64,000 bases of DNA from Anaerolineaceae bacterium (lineage in GTDB: Bacteria > Chloroflexota > Anaerolineae > Aggregatilineales > Phototrophicaceae): positions 62,001 to 126,000 of the forward strand of contig WGMX01000016.1 in assembly GCA_016124855.1 (NCBI GenBank), given 5' to 3'. Made by a program: the position numbers and the translations under genes. Position 1 is the stretch's first letter, and every line of letters begins with the position of its first letter. The notes beneath the pieces were generated by a model that worked only from the letters and a program-made list of their open reading frames with translations, had not been told where the DNA came from and made no database searches. Positions 52,628-61,932 of this stretch are shown in pieces.

Positions 52628-53863
52628 TTACAACTTCGACAGTGCCTCGAACTGTGGCATGTGTTCGCCGGGAAATGGATCGCGCTGCATGATCTTTGCC
52701 ATGAGATAGACAACGATTACCCGGGCAGTTCCGAGGATGGGTACAATCAGGAAGGCTCCTAAGGCACCGCCGAGCGCTGTTCCGACAATGATGCCGACAA
52801 TGATGACTGGCAAAGGCAGCGAAACCGCGTCACCCATAATTTTAGGTGCAACCACATTCCATATTATTTGAGAGATAACCAGATTAATCCCCACCACCAG
52901 CAGCGCAAAAGTTCCGTTGTTCAAATTTTCAAAAAGCGGTGAGTTTGAGCCTTGAAGCAAGGGAACTAATCCCAGCGGTAGCAGTGCAATGATACCGCCG
53001 ATTGTGGGAATCAATGAAATCACTGCAACAATAATTGAAATTGGCACCGATCCCGGTACGCCCATCACAAATAATTGAATATAGGTAATGACACCGATGA
53101 TAACTGCCAAAAGTAACTGTCCCCGAAAAAATCCTTGCCAGACATGAACGATTTTAGTCGCAATCAAGCGAAGTTCACGTTGAAAGGGAGCAGAACCACT
53201 GCTCAGGAGATAGTGTTGATAAGCCGGTAATTCTAATAAGACAAGCAGCGACAAAAACAAGCCAAGAAACAAGGTTGAAAAGAAACCGGTGAACGTACCA
53301 ATCAGCGCAGTAATGACCTGCGTAGCTGTTCCTACAATTTGCCTGACATCCAATGATGGAATATTGTTGATGATCGCTTGACTAGCTGCCGAAGTTGGAT
53401 CAGCCGCCAACAGCGCCACCTTAATTTGGCTGGCAATCTGGGTAATGTCGATTTGAAATAGACCCAAGACCGAGAGGTTATAGGGCGTTGTAGAGTCCCA
53501 GTTTCGAATAGAATCTTGAAATTTACTCAGTTCAGCAGATAAGCCTGTGCCAATAGTGCGCGAAACCTGCGCCACACTTGGCGCAATCACTAAAACCAGC
53601 ACGAATATCAGCATCAAAATGACCAGAAAGACAATTAATACTGAGCCGGTATAGTTTAAAGGTGTGTATTTAGCTAACATCCGTGAAGGTACAAAAATCA
53701 AAAATGACAGTAAAAATGTGATAATCAAAATACTTAGAATCGGCCCTAACAAGGTTAGCGCGTATACAGTCACCACCACTAATGCAACGGTTACAAACTG
53801 ACGTACCCACGGTGACCAGTTCCATTGTTCTATCTGAGGTTCAGGTGGAGGTATCGGCTGCAT
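52628..53863 (-). CDS. AI-2E/PerM family membrane transporter
   Basis: This gene encodes 411 residues. Hydrophobic helices at the N-terminus (FVTVALVVVTVYALTLLGPILSILIITFLLSFL) are followed by a soluble helical segment and C-terminal helices, including ELRLIATKIVHVWQGFFRGQLLLAVIIGVITYI and VISLIPTIGGIIALLPLGLVPLL. This FRGQ...IPTIGG pattern is typical of the family. Members export signals or act as sodium/proton-linked transporters; the substrate is unclear. The ATG at 53863 has GTGAGG 6 nt upstream. An upstream in-frame start (53941) is not supported. Confidence 0.87.
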   Translation of the reverse strand: MQPIPPPEPQIEQWNWSPWVRQFVTVALVVVTVYALTLLGPILSILIITFLLSFLIFVPSRMLAKYTPLNYTGSVLIVFLVILMLIFVLVLVIAPSVAQVSRTIGTGLSAELSKFQDSIRNWDSTTPYNLSVLGLFQIDITQIASQIKVALLAADPTSAASQAIINNIPSLDVRQIVGTATQVITALIGTFTGFFSTLFLGLFLSLLVLLELPAYQHYLLSSGSAPFQRELRLIATKIVHVWQGFFRGQLLLAVIIGVITYIQLFVMGVPGSVPISIIVAVISLIPTIGGIIALLPLGLVPLLQGSNSPLFENLNNGTFALLVVGINLVISQIIWNVVAPKIMGDAVSLPLPVIIVGIIVGTALGGALGAFLIVPILGTARVIVVYLMAKIMQRDPFPGEHMPQFEALSKL

Positions 53864-54004
53864 AGTCTGCCTCACTGTTCGGGTATCAGCACACGCTGTT
53901 ATCACACATAGTAAGATAGCGGATTTATGGACAAGCCGCAATCTGGCCTGTAGCTGATTGATCGGTATTCGGTATAATGAACAGAACGAAACGAGGTCAA
54001 CACC

Positions 54005-54229
54005 ATGCGGAAAATTCTAAGTTTAGGACTGGGGCTGGGGTTAGGTGCGGGACTTGGCGTGCTGCTGGTAACACTGTTTGCGCCGACCTCAGGGGAGCAA
54101 CTCGTTGCCAATCTGAAAGCGGGTTGGAAAGAAACGATGGCGGCTGCCCGTGTTGCTGCTGCCGAACGGCGCAAAGAATTGGAAGCCGAACTCGCCGCAA
54201 AACGACTGAGCGCACCGAGTCCGAAGTAA
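54005..54229 (+). CDS. YtxH-like small membrane protein
   Basis: This gene encodes 74 residues. A Gly-rich transmembrane helix (ILSLGLGLGLGAGLGVLLVTLF) is followed at once by APTSGEQLVANLKAGW, the YtxH-type APxSGxxLR motif, and a charged Ala-rich helix. The family is linked to general-stress responses in other bacteria; the exact role is unknown. GAGG lies about 9 nt before the ATG. It is divergent from the AI-2E transporter. Confidence 0.78.
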   Translation: MRKILSLGLGLGLGAGLGVLLVTLFAPTSGEQLVANLKAGWKETMAAARVAAAERRKELEAELAAKRLSAPSPK

Positions 54230-54316
54230 TCGCCGTTCAACTATAGGTTACGAACGTCACTGACAATTCTAGGCCAGCATGTCATAATCGCTGTTTTATA
54301 CTTAAAGGAGCGATTT

Positions 54317-56188
54317 ATGTACACCGATGGTATCTGGTTTAAAGATGATCAAGGCCGCAGTCTGATTTTACGTGGAGCAAACCTCAGCGGCAGCACTAAA
54401 GTTCCCTTCTCTCCCAATGGTGCGACTTACAACCGCGACGGTTTCTATGACCACCGCAACGTATCGTTTGTCGGTCGGCCATTTCCACTCGAACAAGCCG
54501 ACGAACATTTCCGCCGCTTGCGTGCATGGGGTTTGACGTTCCTACGGTTTCTTATCACGTGGGAGGCGATTGAACACGCTGGTCCCGGTCAATACGACGA
54601 AAATTATCTTGATTATCTCTACGCTATCATCAAAAAAGCAGCCGATTACGATATATCAGTCTTCATTGACCCGCACCAAGATGTATGGAGTCGTTGGACA
54701 GGCGGCGATGGTGCACCCGGTTGGACGCTGGAAGCAGTGGGTATGGATATTTCCAAAATAGCCGTGACTGGCGCAGCCATCACCCACCAGACGCACGGTG
54801 ACCCTTTCCCAAGAATGATCTGGCCGACCAATTACGAGAAATTGGGGGCAGGCACGATGTTCACACTCTTTTTTGCAGGCAATGACTTCGCACCGGCCAC
54901 TAAGATAGACGGAATACCCGCGCAAGAATATCTCCAGAGTCACTACATTAATGCCATTCGACAAGCAGCTTTACGCCTCAAAGACTTACCCAATGTTGTC
55001 GGATACGATAGTCTGAACGAACCCGGTGGTGGTTTTATTGGCGCAAATGATCTTTCGAGTCACGGGCTTTCACTGCTGGCTATGGGCGCATCGCCGACTC
55101 CATATCAAGCGATGCTGCTCGGCGCAGGCTACCCGCAAGAAGTCGATATTTTACAGATGGGTTTCAACGGCGCTGAAGCGACGGGCAAGCAAACACTCAA
55201 TGCGCAAGGTGAGCGTGTATGGCGGGATGGCTACGATTGCATATGGAAGCAGAACGGTGTCTGGACAGATGAAGGGGGTTCTCCACGTCTGCTGCGACCT
55301 GATTATTTTGCCCACAAGGACGGACGGCAGGTCAACCTAGCAGAAGATTATCTCAAACCGTTCATCAAACGCTTTGCCGCTGCCATCCGCCAAATTCATC
55401 CGTCGGCACTCTTGTTTATTGAAGGGGTTCCCGGTGGCGCACATCCCCATTGGAGTGTTGACGACGCTCCGCAAGCCGTCAACGCCACCCATTGGTATGA
55501 TGTATTGACGCTCGTCAGCAAACAATTCAATCCTGAATTCACTATCGACTGGTCAACCAAGCAACCGGTCACGGGTAAAGAAGCGGTTATTCAAGCATTT
55601 ACCGACCAACTGAGCCACCTCAAACAAATGAGCAGCGATCAAATGGGTGGCATTCCGACCATCATTGGCGAGTTTGGTATTCCCTTTGATCTGGATGAAA
55701 AACGGGCTTATCAATCGGGCGATTTTTCGGTTCATACCCAAGCACTTGATTATTATTATGATGCGATGGATGCTAACCTGCTTAACTGCACGATTTGGAA
55801 TTATACGCCGGACAATTCTAATGAACGCGGCGATTTGTGGAACGACGAAGACCTCTCAATTTTCAGCAGCGATCAGCAAGACAGCGACGACATTAACGCC
55901 GGCGGGCGTGGTTTGCCTGCCATTGTGCGCCCCTACACCCATAAAGCCGCGGGCGAGCCTCTGCGTATGGCTTTCGAGCTGAGCACGAAAACTTTTGAAT
56001 TCGAGTTTCGGCATGATCCCAATGTGAACGCACCAACCGAAATATTCATACCCGATTACCAATATCCTCAAGGCTGCACAGTCGAAGTCTCGGATGGCAC
56101 TTATCACATCGAAGGGAACCTGTTACGATTTGAACACACAACCACACAAAAGACTCATTGGGTGCGCATCACACCAAAAACTGCTTAA
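54317..56188 (+). CDS. Glycoside hydrolase family 5 protein, endoglycoceramidase/steryl-glucosidase-like
   Basis: This gene encodes 623 residues. There is no signal peptide, so it is cytoplasmic. The GH5 fold is shown by FLRFLITWEAIEHAGPGQYDENYLDYLY, the acid/base Glu in VVGYDSLNEPGGGFIG, the nucleophile Glu in TIIGEFGIPFDLD, and LNCTIWNYTPDNSNERGDLWNDEDLSIFS near the end. This last stretch resembles the fungal EGCrP group (GH5_12) that cleaves glucosylceramide or ergosteryl glucoside. A beta-sandwich tail closes the protein. It likely removes sugars from lipid glycosides; the exact substrate is inferred. AAGGAG lies 6 nt before the ATG. Confidence 0.82.
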   Translation: MYTDGIWFKDDQGRSLILRGANLSGSTKVPFSPNGATYNRDGFYDHRNVSFVGRPFPLEQADEHFRRLRAWGLTFLRFLITWEAIEHAGPGQYDENYLDYLYAIIKKAADYDISVFIDPHQDVWSRWTGGDGAPGWTLEAVGMDISKIAVTGAAITHQTHGDPFPRMIWPTNYEKLGAGTMFTLFFAGNDFAPATKIDGIPAQEYLQSHYINAIRQAALRLKDLPNVVGYDSLNEPGGGFIGANDLSSHGLSLLAMGASPTPYQAMLLGAGYPQEVDILQMGFNGAEATGKQTLNAQGERVWRDGYDCIWKQNGVWTDEGGSPRLLRPDYFAHKDGRQVNLAEDYLKPFIKRFAAAIRQIHPSALLFIEGVPGGAHPHWSVDDAPQAVNATHWYDVLTLVSKQFNPEFTIDWSTKQPVTGKEAVIQAFTDQLSHLKQMSSDQMGGIPTIIGEFGIPFDLDEKRAYQSGDFSVHTQALDYYYDAMDANLLNCTIWNYTPDNSNERGDLWNDEDLSIFSSDQQDSDDINAGGRGLPAIVRPYTHKAAGEPLRMAFELSTKTFEFEFRHDPNVNAPTEIFIPDYQYPQGCTVEVSDGTYHIEGNLLRFEHTTTQKTHWVRITPKTA

Positions 56189-56205
56189 TTGATAAATCAT
56201 TACTG

Positions 56206-56238
56206 GCGACCTGATCTCCTATTGGGGTTTCAGGTCGC
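56206..56238. terminator. Hairpin between convergent genes
   Basis: A 9-bp stem GCGACCTGA/TCAGGTCGC with a loop of about 15 nt lies between the GH5 gene stop and the secreted-protein gene stop. A TATCATTT tail follows on the plus strand. Confidence 0.55.
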
Positions 56239-56262
56239 TATCATTTCGCCTAAACGATTGAT

Positions 56263-57597
56263 TTATTTGGCGGCAGCCTCCAGATCAGCCAGTGAAACTG
56301 TGCTCAGCCAACCAAGGTCACGCTGAATCGCCGCACTCACCAGCATCCGATAGACCAATCCCGGTGCAGTCACATCCGGCGTGTTGGTATTAGCAATATC
56401 AAACTGCTGGATTTCCTCCGGTGTCGCTTTACGAGTAGCCAGTTTAATGACTACGACGTATTTTCCATTGGAGTTCACAATGTCGATTTGTGGCTCATCA
56501 ACCCTGCGGTCTTTTAACATCCCGGTTAACGGTCGCTTGATGGCAATACTTACGTAGTCGTTGATACGAGCAGGCAGCACTTCTGCCGCTGCTTTGGCGT
56601 CTGCCTCAGTGCTGTATACCAAAGCAACCTCGCCGATTTGTTCACTGTCGCTGGCAACATCGGCAAAAGCTAACAACTGGTAGGCCGGAATGGGCTTATA
56701 CGTTTTCAACAAATCTTGGAAGTATTTCTTCACCAATTCGGGGGTTGCCCGTTCACCGAGGATTACCGATACAGGCGAAAGTAAACTCATTTGGGCAATG
56801 AGTTCACCATCCCAGAAATAGGCTTGCATCAAACTGCCATCCGCGGTGAACGCATCCACAACCGCGCGATACTGCGGCAAATCTGCTAGTGACTGTTCAT
56901 TGCCTGTCGCTGAATCAATGTGATCTTGCATAACCGTTACATTTGGCGAGCTAATGAGCGTTCCATCTTTGATGATCAGGGGCTGGGAGCGTCCTAGTTC
57001 GCCGCCAAAAGGATTGGCGGTATTTCGATCAGCCATGTTGAGCTTCATACCACTGTCACAACCGTCAGCCGGACACCACATCTCTAACCCGTCTTTATCC
57101 TGACGGGTATATCCCCGACTGCTAAAGGCAGCACGTACGGCATCCAAGTCGAAGTGGCCTGCCAGTTGTAAAGTTTGCGCCGGTGGTGTGCCATAGGTCA
57201 TTTCCTGCTCGATTTGAAAGTAGTCAAAGCCCACAAGGGACGGCATGACATCGGAAGTCATCATATAACGTGCGGTTAATGCCGACTGTTGGTTACGCCA
57301 AACTCGCCACCATATGTCTACAGGCAGCAACTCAGCATTTTTACCTTTGGCATCGCTCATGGCTTTAAATTCAGCCCAATCTTTCGGCACTTTTGCAGGT
57401 GGATAAGCCATCTCAACAGCCTTGCGATCATTGAAGTAAAGCTCGGTTCGGCTCAGGGATGAGTTAGGGATATTTGCCAGCATTTTGAGCAGGGGCTGGC
57501 TGTCAAGGCTGTCCTGTGCATTAATCAGTGAGAAGCTCAATAGAGCGAGAACGAGCACAAATAAACTGATGAAATGGAGGCGATGGTTTTTGGACAT
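56263..57597 (-). CDS. Secreted protein of unknown function
   Basis: This gene encodes 444 residues. MSKNHRLHFISLFVLVLALLSFSLINAQDS is a signal peptide. The mature chain contains NSSLSRTELYFNDRKAVEMA and VEAPAKV-like repeats, and two Cys in WCPADGCDSG that may form a disulfide. ADVASDSEQIGEVALVYSTEADAKAAAEVLPARI suggests a mixed alpha/beta domain. No family was recognised. AAGGAG lies 4 nt before the ATG. It has an isolated position. Confidence 0.7.
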   Translation of the reverse strand: MSKNHRLHFISLFVLVLALLSFSLINAQDSLDSQPLLKMLANIPNSSLSRTELYFNDRKAVEMAYPPAKVPKDWAEFKAMSDAKGKNAELLPVDIWWRVWRNQQSALTARYMMTSDVMPSLVGFDYFQIEQEMTYGTPPAQTLQLAGHFDLDAVRAAFSSRGYTRQDKDGLEMWCPADGCDSGMKLNMADRNTANPFGGELGRSQPLIIKDGTLISSPNVTVMQDHIDSATGNEQSLADLPQYRAVVDAFTADGSLMQAYFWDGELIAQMSLLSPVSVILGERATPELVKKYFQDLLKTYKPIPAYQLLAFADVASDSEQIGEVALVYSTEADAKAAAEVLPARINDYVSIAIKRPLTGMLKDRRVDEPQIDIVNSNGKYVVVIKLATRKATPEEIQQFDIANTNTPDVTAPGLVYRMLVSAAIQRDLGWLSTVSLADLEAAAK

Positions 57598-57724
57598 TGT
57601 TTCTCCTTTTCGATAACGAACCTCTATTGGCTAATGGTAGAGGAAATCATTTTTTAGACAATCCGCCATTAGCATGATTAATCGACAACCGATAAGACCA
57701 TTTTGTTCCTAGAGATGCTCGCGT

Positions 57725-57730
57725 TACAAT
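57725..57730 (+). promoter_or_regulatory. Possible -10 box (TACAAT)
   Basis: TACAAT lies 51 nt before the dihydropyrimidinase start. No clear -35 is visible. It resembles the box before 362. Confidence 0.3.
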
Positions 57731-57781
57731 CTGCCATCAAGCTAATCGCTAAGGCTAGTAGCACCAATTTAGGAGCAACTC

Positions 57782-59257
57782 ATGGGAACACTGTTTAAAA
57801 ACGGTACCGTCGTCACTGCGAGTGATATGGTACAAGCTGATGTTTTGGTCGAAGGCGAAAAGGTCACATTGATTGGACAGAACCTCCCCACACAGGGACA
57901 TGAGGTCATCAACTGCGAAGGCAAATATTTATTACCCGGTGGCATTGATGTGCATACCCACTTGGACTTGCCCTTCGGCGGTACGTTTAGCAACGACGAT
58001 TTTGATGTCGGGCACAAAGCAGCAGCTTTCGGCGGCACGACCATGCACATCGACTTTGTGAACCAACCGAAAGGCGGCAGCTTGCACGATGGTTTGGTCA
58101 CATGGCGCGAAAAAGCCAAACCGTCCCAGATTGACTATGGTTTTCATATGATTATCAGCGACCTCCGTGACGACGTGATGGATGAAATTCCATCATTGGT
58201 TGATGAAGGAATCACCACCGTAAAATTGTTTATGGCTTACAAGAACGTTTTCCAGATTGACGATAACACGCTGTATAAAGCCATGCAGGTGGCCGCCAAA
58301 CACGGCATGATCGTGATGGTTCACGCTGAAAATGGCGACGTTGAAGAACAACTACGTTTGCAACTGCTGGCAGAAGGCAAAACGGATCCCATCTGGCATT
58401 ATTCGTCACGTCCACCGGAAATCGAAGGTGAAGCGACTAACCGCGCTGTGGTGTTAGCCGGTTTAACCGGTTGTCACCTTTATGTGGTACATGTCACCTG
58501 CGACCCTGCGATTGATGCTATACGGCGCGGGCGCAAACTGGGTTATCCGGTCATGGGCGAAACCTGCGTTCAATATTTCCATGTCACGCGCGACAAACAT
58601 CTGGGTGCGCCGGGCTTTGAAGGCGCGAAATATGTTTGCTCACCCCCCGTGCGTAATGAAGAACATCACAAGGCGTTGTGGCAAGCCTTTAAGGACAATA
58701 CGCTGCAAGCGATCAGCACCGATCACTGCGACTTCTGGTATGAAGGCGGCGTTGGGCCGTGGCAGCAGTGGGCAAAGGATCATAACGGTGGGGATTGGAT
58801 TGGCTACGAGAAACAAGACCCTAGCTATCGCCGCCCCGGCAAGGAACTCGGTAAGGGTAACTTTGCTAAGATTCCCAACGGAATGCCCGGTATTGAAGAC
58901 CGCATGATGGTCATGTGGGAACTGGGCGTGAATAGTGGCAAGTTCTCGCCAAGTCGCTTCGTCGAATTGATGAGCACTAATCCAGCCAAGATTTTCGGCT
59001 GCTATCCTGAAAAGGGTACGATTGCGGTTGGTACGGATGCCGACATCGTTGTTTGGGATCCTAACCAGAAGCATACGCTCAGCGCCAGCACTCATCATAT
59101 GCGCTGCGATTATAACGTTTATGAGGGGATGCAAGTCACCGGCGTTCCGCAGCAGGTTTATCTACGCGGCAAACGCATTGTTGACGGCAATATTTGGCTT
59201 GGCAAGAACGGCGAGGGGAAATATATCCGTCGTCATCCAAGCGCGCCCGTCCTCTAG
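57782..59257 (+). CDS. hydA: Dihydropyrimidinase (cyclic amidohydrolase)
   Basis: This gene encodes 491 residues. Metal ligands are visible: GGIDVHTHLDLPFGG (His58, His60), the carboxylated Lys in LFMAYKN (Lys154), His in VMVHAENGD, and Asp in AISTDHCDF. HVTCD, CSPPVRNEEHHKALW and VEMSTNPAKIFG are typical of the family. It opens dihydrouracil or hydantoin rings, the second step of reductive pyrimidine breakdown. No dihydropyrimidine dehydrogenase or beta-ureidopropionase is in the window. AGGAG lies 6 nt before the ATG. Confidence 0.95.
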   Translation: MGTLFKNGTVVTASDMVQADVLVEGEKVTLIGQNLPTQGHEVINCEGKYLLPGGIDVHTHLDLPFGGTFSNDDFDVGHKAAAFGGTTMHIDFVNQPKGGSLHDGLVTWREKAKPSQIDYGFHMIISDLRDDVMDEIPSLVDEGITTVKLFMAYKNVFQIDDNTLYKAMQVAAKHGMIVMVHAENGDVEEQLRLQLLAEGKTDPIWHYSSRPPEIEGEATNRAVVLAGLTGCHLYVVHVTCDPAIDAIRRGRKLGYPVMGETCVQYFHVTRDKHLGAPGFEGAKYVCSPPVRNEEHHKALWQAFKDNTLQAISTDHCDFWYEGGVGPWQQWAKDHNGGDWIGYEKQDPSYRRPGKELGKGNFAKIPNGMPGIEDRMMVMWELGVNSGKFSPSRFVELMSTNPAKIFGCYPEKGTIAVGTDADIVVWDPNQKHTLSASTHHMRCDYNVYEGMQVTGVPQQVYLRGKRIVDGNIWLGKNGEGKYIRRHPSAPVL

Positions 59258-59276
59258 TATAACTCACCTCAAAATG

Positions 59277-59304
59277 AAGGCGATCAGAAATTGATCGCCT
59301 TTTG
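59277..59304 (+). terminator. Rho-independent terminator
   Basis: A 10-bp perfect stem AAGGCGATCA/TGATCGCCTT with loop GAAAT is followed by TTGG, 20 nt after the dihydropyrimidinase stop. Confidence 0.75.
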
Positions 59305-59315
59305 GTTACAGCCCA

Positions 59316-59891
59316 TTATGATGATGTTTGATTTACGCGCTGGTAACGGAGGAAGACGACACCACTCGTGAACCGCCGTGTTTCAATTAGCTTCAAGTTG
59401 ATGAGCTTGTCCAGCACCGGGAACATGGGCTTGCCACCTCCCAGAACGACAGGATGAACAAGGGGGCGGTACTCATCAATCAAGTCGAGCTCCATAAAAC
59501 TCGCCGCAAGGCCAGCGCCACAAACCACCATATTTTTACCGGACTGCGCTTTCAACGCCCTGACCTCTTCGGCTATGTTTTCGCTCACCAGCCTCGCATT
59601 CTCGCCGACTTGCTGAAGAGTCCTTGAGAACACCACCTTGGGTATGCTCTGCCAGATACGGGCATACTCGATTTCATGGGCAGGTGCTGATGTATTGGTA
59701 TGGGCAGTTGTCCAATGAGCGGCCATAGTCTCGTATATTCGTCGCCCGTATAACTGGCAATCGAACTCCCTTTCCTGCTCGTTGAAGAACCGATGGAGTT
59801 CCTCATCGGGGTTACTCCAGTCGAGTGAACCATTTGAATCTTCGACAAAACCGTCAAGTGACATGTTTAGACAGTAAATAACTTTTCGCAT
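59316..59891 (-). CDS. Dihydrofolate-reductase-like (RibD C-terminal) protein
   Basis: This gene encodes 191 residues. MRKVIYCLNMSLDGFVED is the family start. LYGRRIYETMAAHW, VFSRTLQQVG and MVVCGAGLAASFMELDLIDEYRPLVHPVVLGGGKPMF match the RibD-C/DHFR-like fold. The GG..L motif here binds NADPH. It reduces a small substrate, but is not the housekeeping DHFR. GGGAGAG lies 9 nt before the ATG. Confidence 0.9.
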   Translation of the reverse strand: MRKVIYCLNMSLDGFVEDSNGSLDWSNPDEELHRFFNEQEREFDCQLYGRRIYETMAAHWTTAHTNTSAPAHEIEYARIWQSIPKVVFSRTLQQVGENARLVSENIAEEVRALKAQSGKNMVVCGAGLAASFMELDLIDEYRPLVHPVVLGGGKPMFPVLDKLINLKLIETRRFTSGVVFLRYQRVNQTSS

Positions 59892-60276
59892 GGCAGCACT
59901 CTCCCAGCTATTTAATAAATTCCTTCGATGGAAACGACGCAGTTCTAACCAAGGTAGAAGAAAGCGAAGGATTTTTCAGTATAACACAGATGTTCTATCG
60001 GTCAAACGAAGAATACCGTACTGGAGTTCAAAATCTGGTGTCCGGTGAGACGCTTAGCTTTCGATCTAGGCTGCGTGCATCAATTTCAACCCAACCAATT
60101 TGCTGCGTAGGGTGAGTAATGTAGTCTAGAATCATCCAAGTTATCAGAACTTCGTACTCAGTATTTCGCCATCTATCCCCTGCCATCTATCAGCTACAAA
60201 TATGACATTCCCCACTAAAGAAGAAACTTCCTATTCGCTACAGTAAAAGCAGTACATGAAATAGGTGATGAGGTAA
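59892..60276. other. Intergenic region (385 nt), nothing recognised
   Basis: I see no gene, RNA structure or repeat here. It separates the divergent DHFR-like and nitroreductase genes and should contain both promoters. Confidence 0.5.
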
Positions 60277-61293
60277 ATGATGATGACAACTGCACATCAA
60301 CCATATGATGCGTGGAACGTTGAGGAAAATGAGTTTCCGCGGCATGGAACATTAGATGAGAAACTCAAGTTTCTCCTAAACTATGGCGTTCTTGCCCCAT
60401 CGCTCCATAACACTCAACCGTGGAAATTTACTGTTCACAATGGGGAAATTCGTATCTTAGCTGACCGAACGAGACACCTGACCGTAGCTGATCCTGATGC
60501 CCGTGAGCTTTATATTAGCATCGGCTGTGCCATAGAAAACTTGCTGACAGCCGCTGCGTATTTTGGTCTCAACTCTCATGTTACCTACTTCCCTGATCCC
60601 CATGATGAGATTTGGGTTGCAACGCTATCCTTCAAAGACATTGGCGGTACAAGTTCACTGGCAGATCAAGAACTTTTCCATGCGATTGCACTGCGCCACA
60701 CCAACCGGCAAACTTATGCTAACAAAGCGTTGAATGAACGGGATGTACAGCAGCTTCGAGCCTGTTTGCATGATTCTGGCCTCAAATTACAACTAAATGA
60801 CGACCCTGAAATCAAGCAGCAAGTTGATTCGTTGGTAATCAGCGCTGATATCACCCAGTTTGCTGATCCTGATTATCGTGATGAGCTTAATAGGTGGATC
60901 ACACAAGGCGAATTTGGTTATCGCTGGTTGATTGCCCGGGTAGGACAACTTGCAACCACTTATCTGAGCAGCCACCACAAAACGGTTAAGCCCGATGCCG
61001 ATATTGTATTAAATGCACCGATGCTGGCGCTGCTGAGTACAGATTCAGACAACCGCCTCGCGCAAGTTCAATGCGGACAGACCTTTGAGCGCATGGCGCT
61101 GATCGCGACAACGCTCAATATTGGTATTCAACCCCTTTCACAGATTATCCAAGTTGCCCAGCTGCGAGGAGAGCTATCCAAGTTATTTGACAGCGCAGCA
61201 GCCTACCCGCAGATGGCTTTCCGTCTTGGCTACACGGACGTGGCGCAAGATGCAGCCTCGCGTAGACCGGTGGAGACAGCACTGAAAGTCTAA
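60277..61293 (+). CDS. Acg-family nitroreductase-like flavoprotein
   Basis: This gene encodes 338 residues. GVLAPSLHNTQPWKFTVHNGEIRILADRTRHL is the characteristic start of Acg/Rv3131-like proteins, followed by YISIGCAIENLLTAAAYFGL and IALRHTNRQTYANKAL. These are large, nitroreductase-fold, FMN-linked proteins with a lid, often dormancy or stress linked. Whether it is catalytic is open. Three tandem ATGs (60277, 60280, 60283) follow a GAGG site, so the start may be any of them. Confidence 0.88.
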   Translation: MMMTTAHQPYDAWNVEENEFPRHGTLDEKLKFLLNYGVLAPSLHNTQPWKFTVHNGEIRILADRTRHLTVADPDARELYISIGCAIENLLTAAAYFGLNSHVTYFPDPHDEIWVATLSFKDIGGTSSLADQELFHAIALRHTNRQTYANKALNERDVQQLRACLHDSGLKLQLNDDPEIKQQVDSLVISADITQFADPDYRDELNRWITQGEFGYRWLIARVGQLATTYLSSHHKTVKPDADIVLNAPMLALLSTDSDNRLAQVQCGQTFERMALIATTLNIGIQPLSQIIQVAQLRGELSKLFDSAAAYPQMAFRLGYTDVAQDAASRRPVETALKV

Positions 61294-61380
61294 GTTCTCC
61301 AGTGCATTGATAAATACATCTGTCCTCGCTATGCTAAAGAAGCGACTTTTATGCCGCTTCTTTGATTTCCAAGGACATTT

Positions 61381-61731
61381 ATGGAACCATCTTTGACACC
61401 TACCATCGAATTTGACGACTTCATGAAAGTGGATATGCGTGTTGGCACCGTTCTCACATGCAAACCGAATACCAAAGCGAAGAAACCTTCTTATATATTG
61501 ACTATCGACTTCGGCCCAATCGGTATCAAGAGCAGTTCCGCCCAACTCACACAAAATTACACAGCGGAGTCGCTGGTTGGAAAGCAAGTGGTTGCTGTCG
61601 TCAATTTTCCGGTCAAACGTATCGCGGGCATTGCTTCCGAAGTACTCGTCCTCGGCGCATATTCAGCCGGAAAAGATGTCGTCCTGCTTCAGACAACGTT
61701 CCCAGTCGAAAACGGTTCCCGTATCGGGTAG
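61381..61731 (+). CDS. csaA: CsaA-like tRNA-binding-domain chaperone
   Basis: This gene encodes 116 residues. IEFDDFMKVDMRVGTVLTC is the OB-fold tRNA-binding domain start. SSSAQLTQNY, GKQVVAVVNFPVKRIAGIASEVLVLG and GKDVVLLQ match CsaA (usually about 110 residues). It binds RNA or unfolded preproteins. AAGGA lies before the ATG. It is upstream of ClpC. Confidence 0.93.
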   Translation: MEPSLTPTIEFDDFMKVDMRVGTVLTCKPNTKAKKPSYILTIDFGPIGIKSSSAQLTQNYTAESLVGKQVVAVVNFPVKRIAGIASEVLVLGAYSAGKDVVLLQTTFPVENGSRIG

Positions 61732-61932
61732 TTATTTTTCTCTTGCATTTCGTTTATGTGGCGCTTACGCATTTCCGATACTCTATAAGATATGCTATTC
61801 AGGTCATAAAACTCAACCGCACTTTTGACCGCTCATCACCTCTTAACACAATCTGGGCTACAATAGACAGTATAGGGACGATTAGCATCGATTGTTCGTG
61901 GTAAAGATGCATGAGGACATAAACAAACCATT

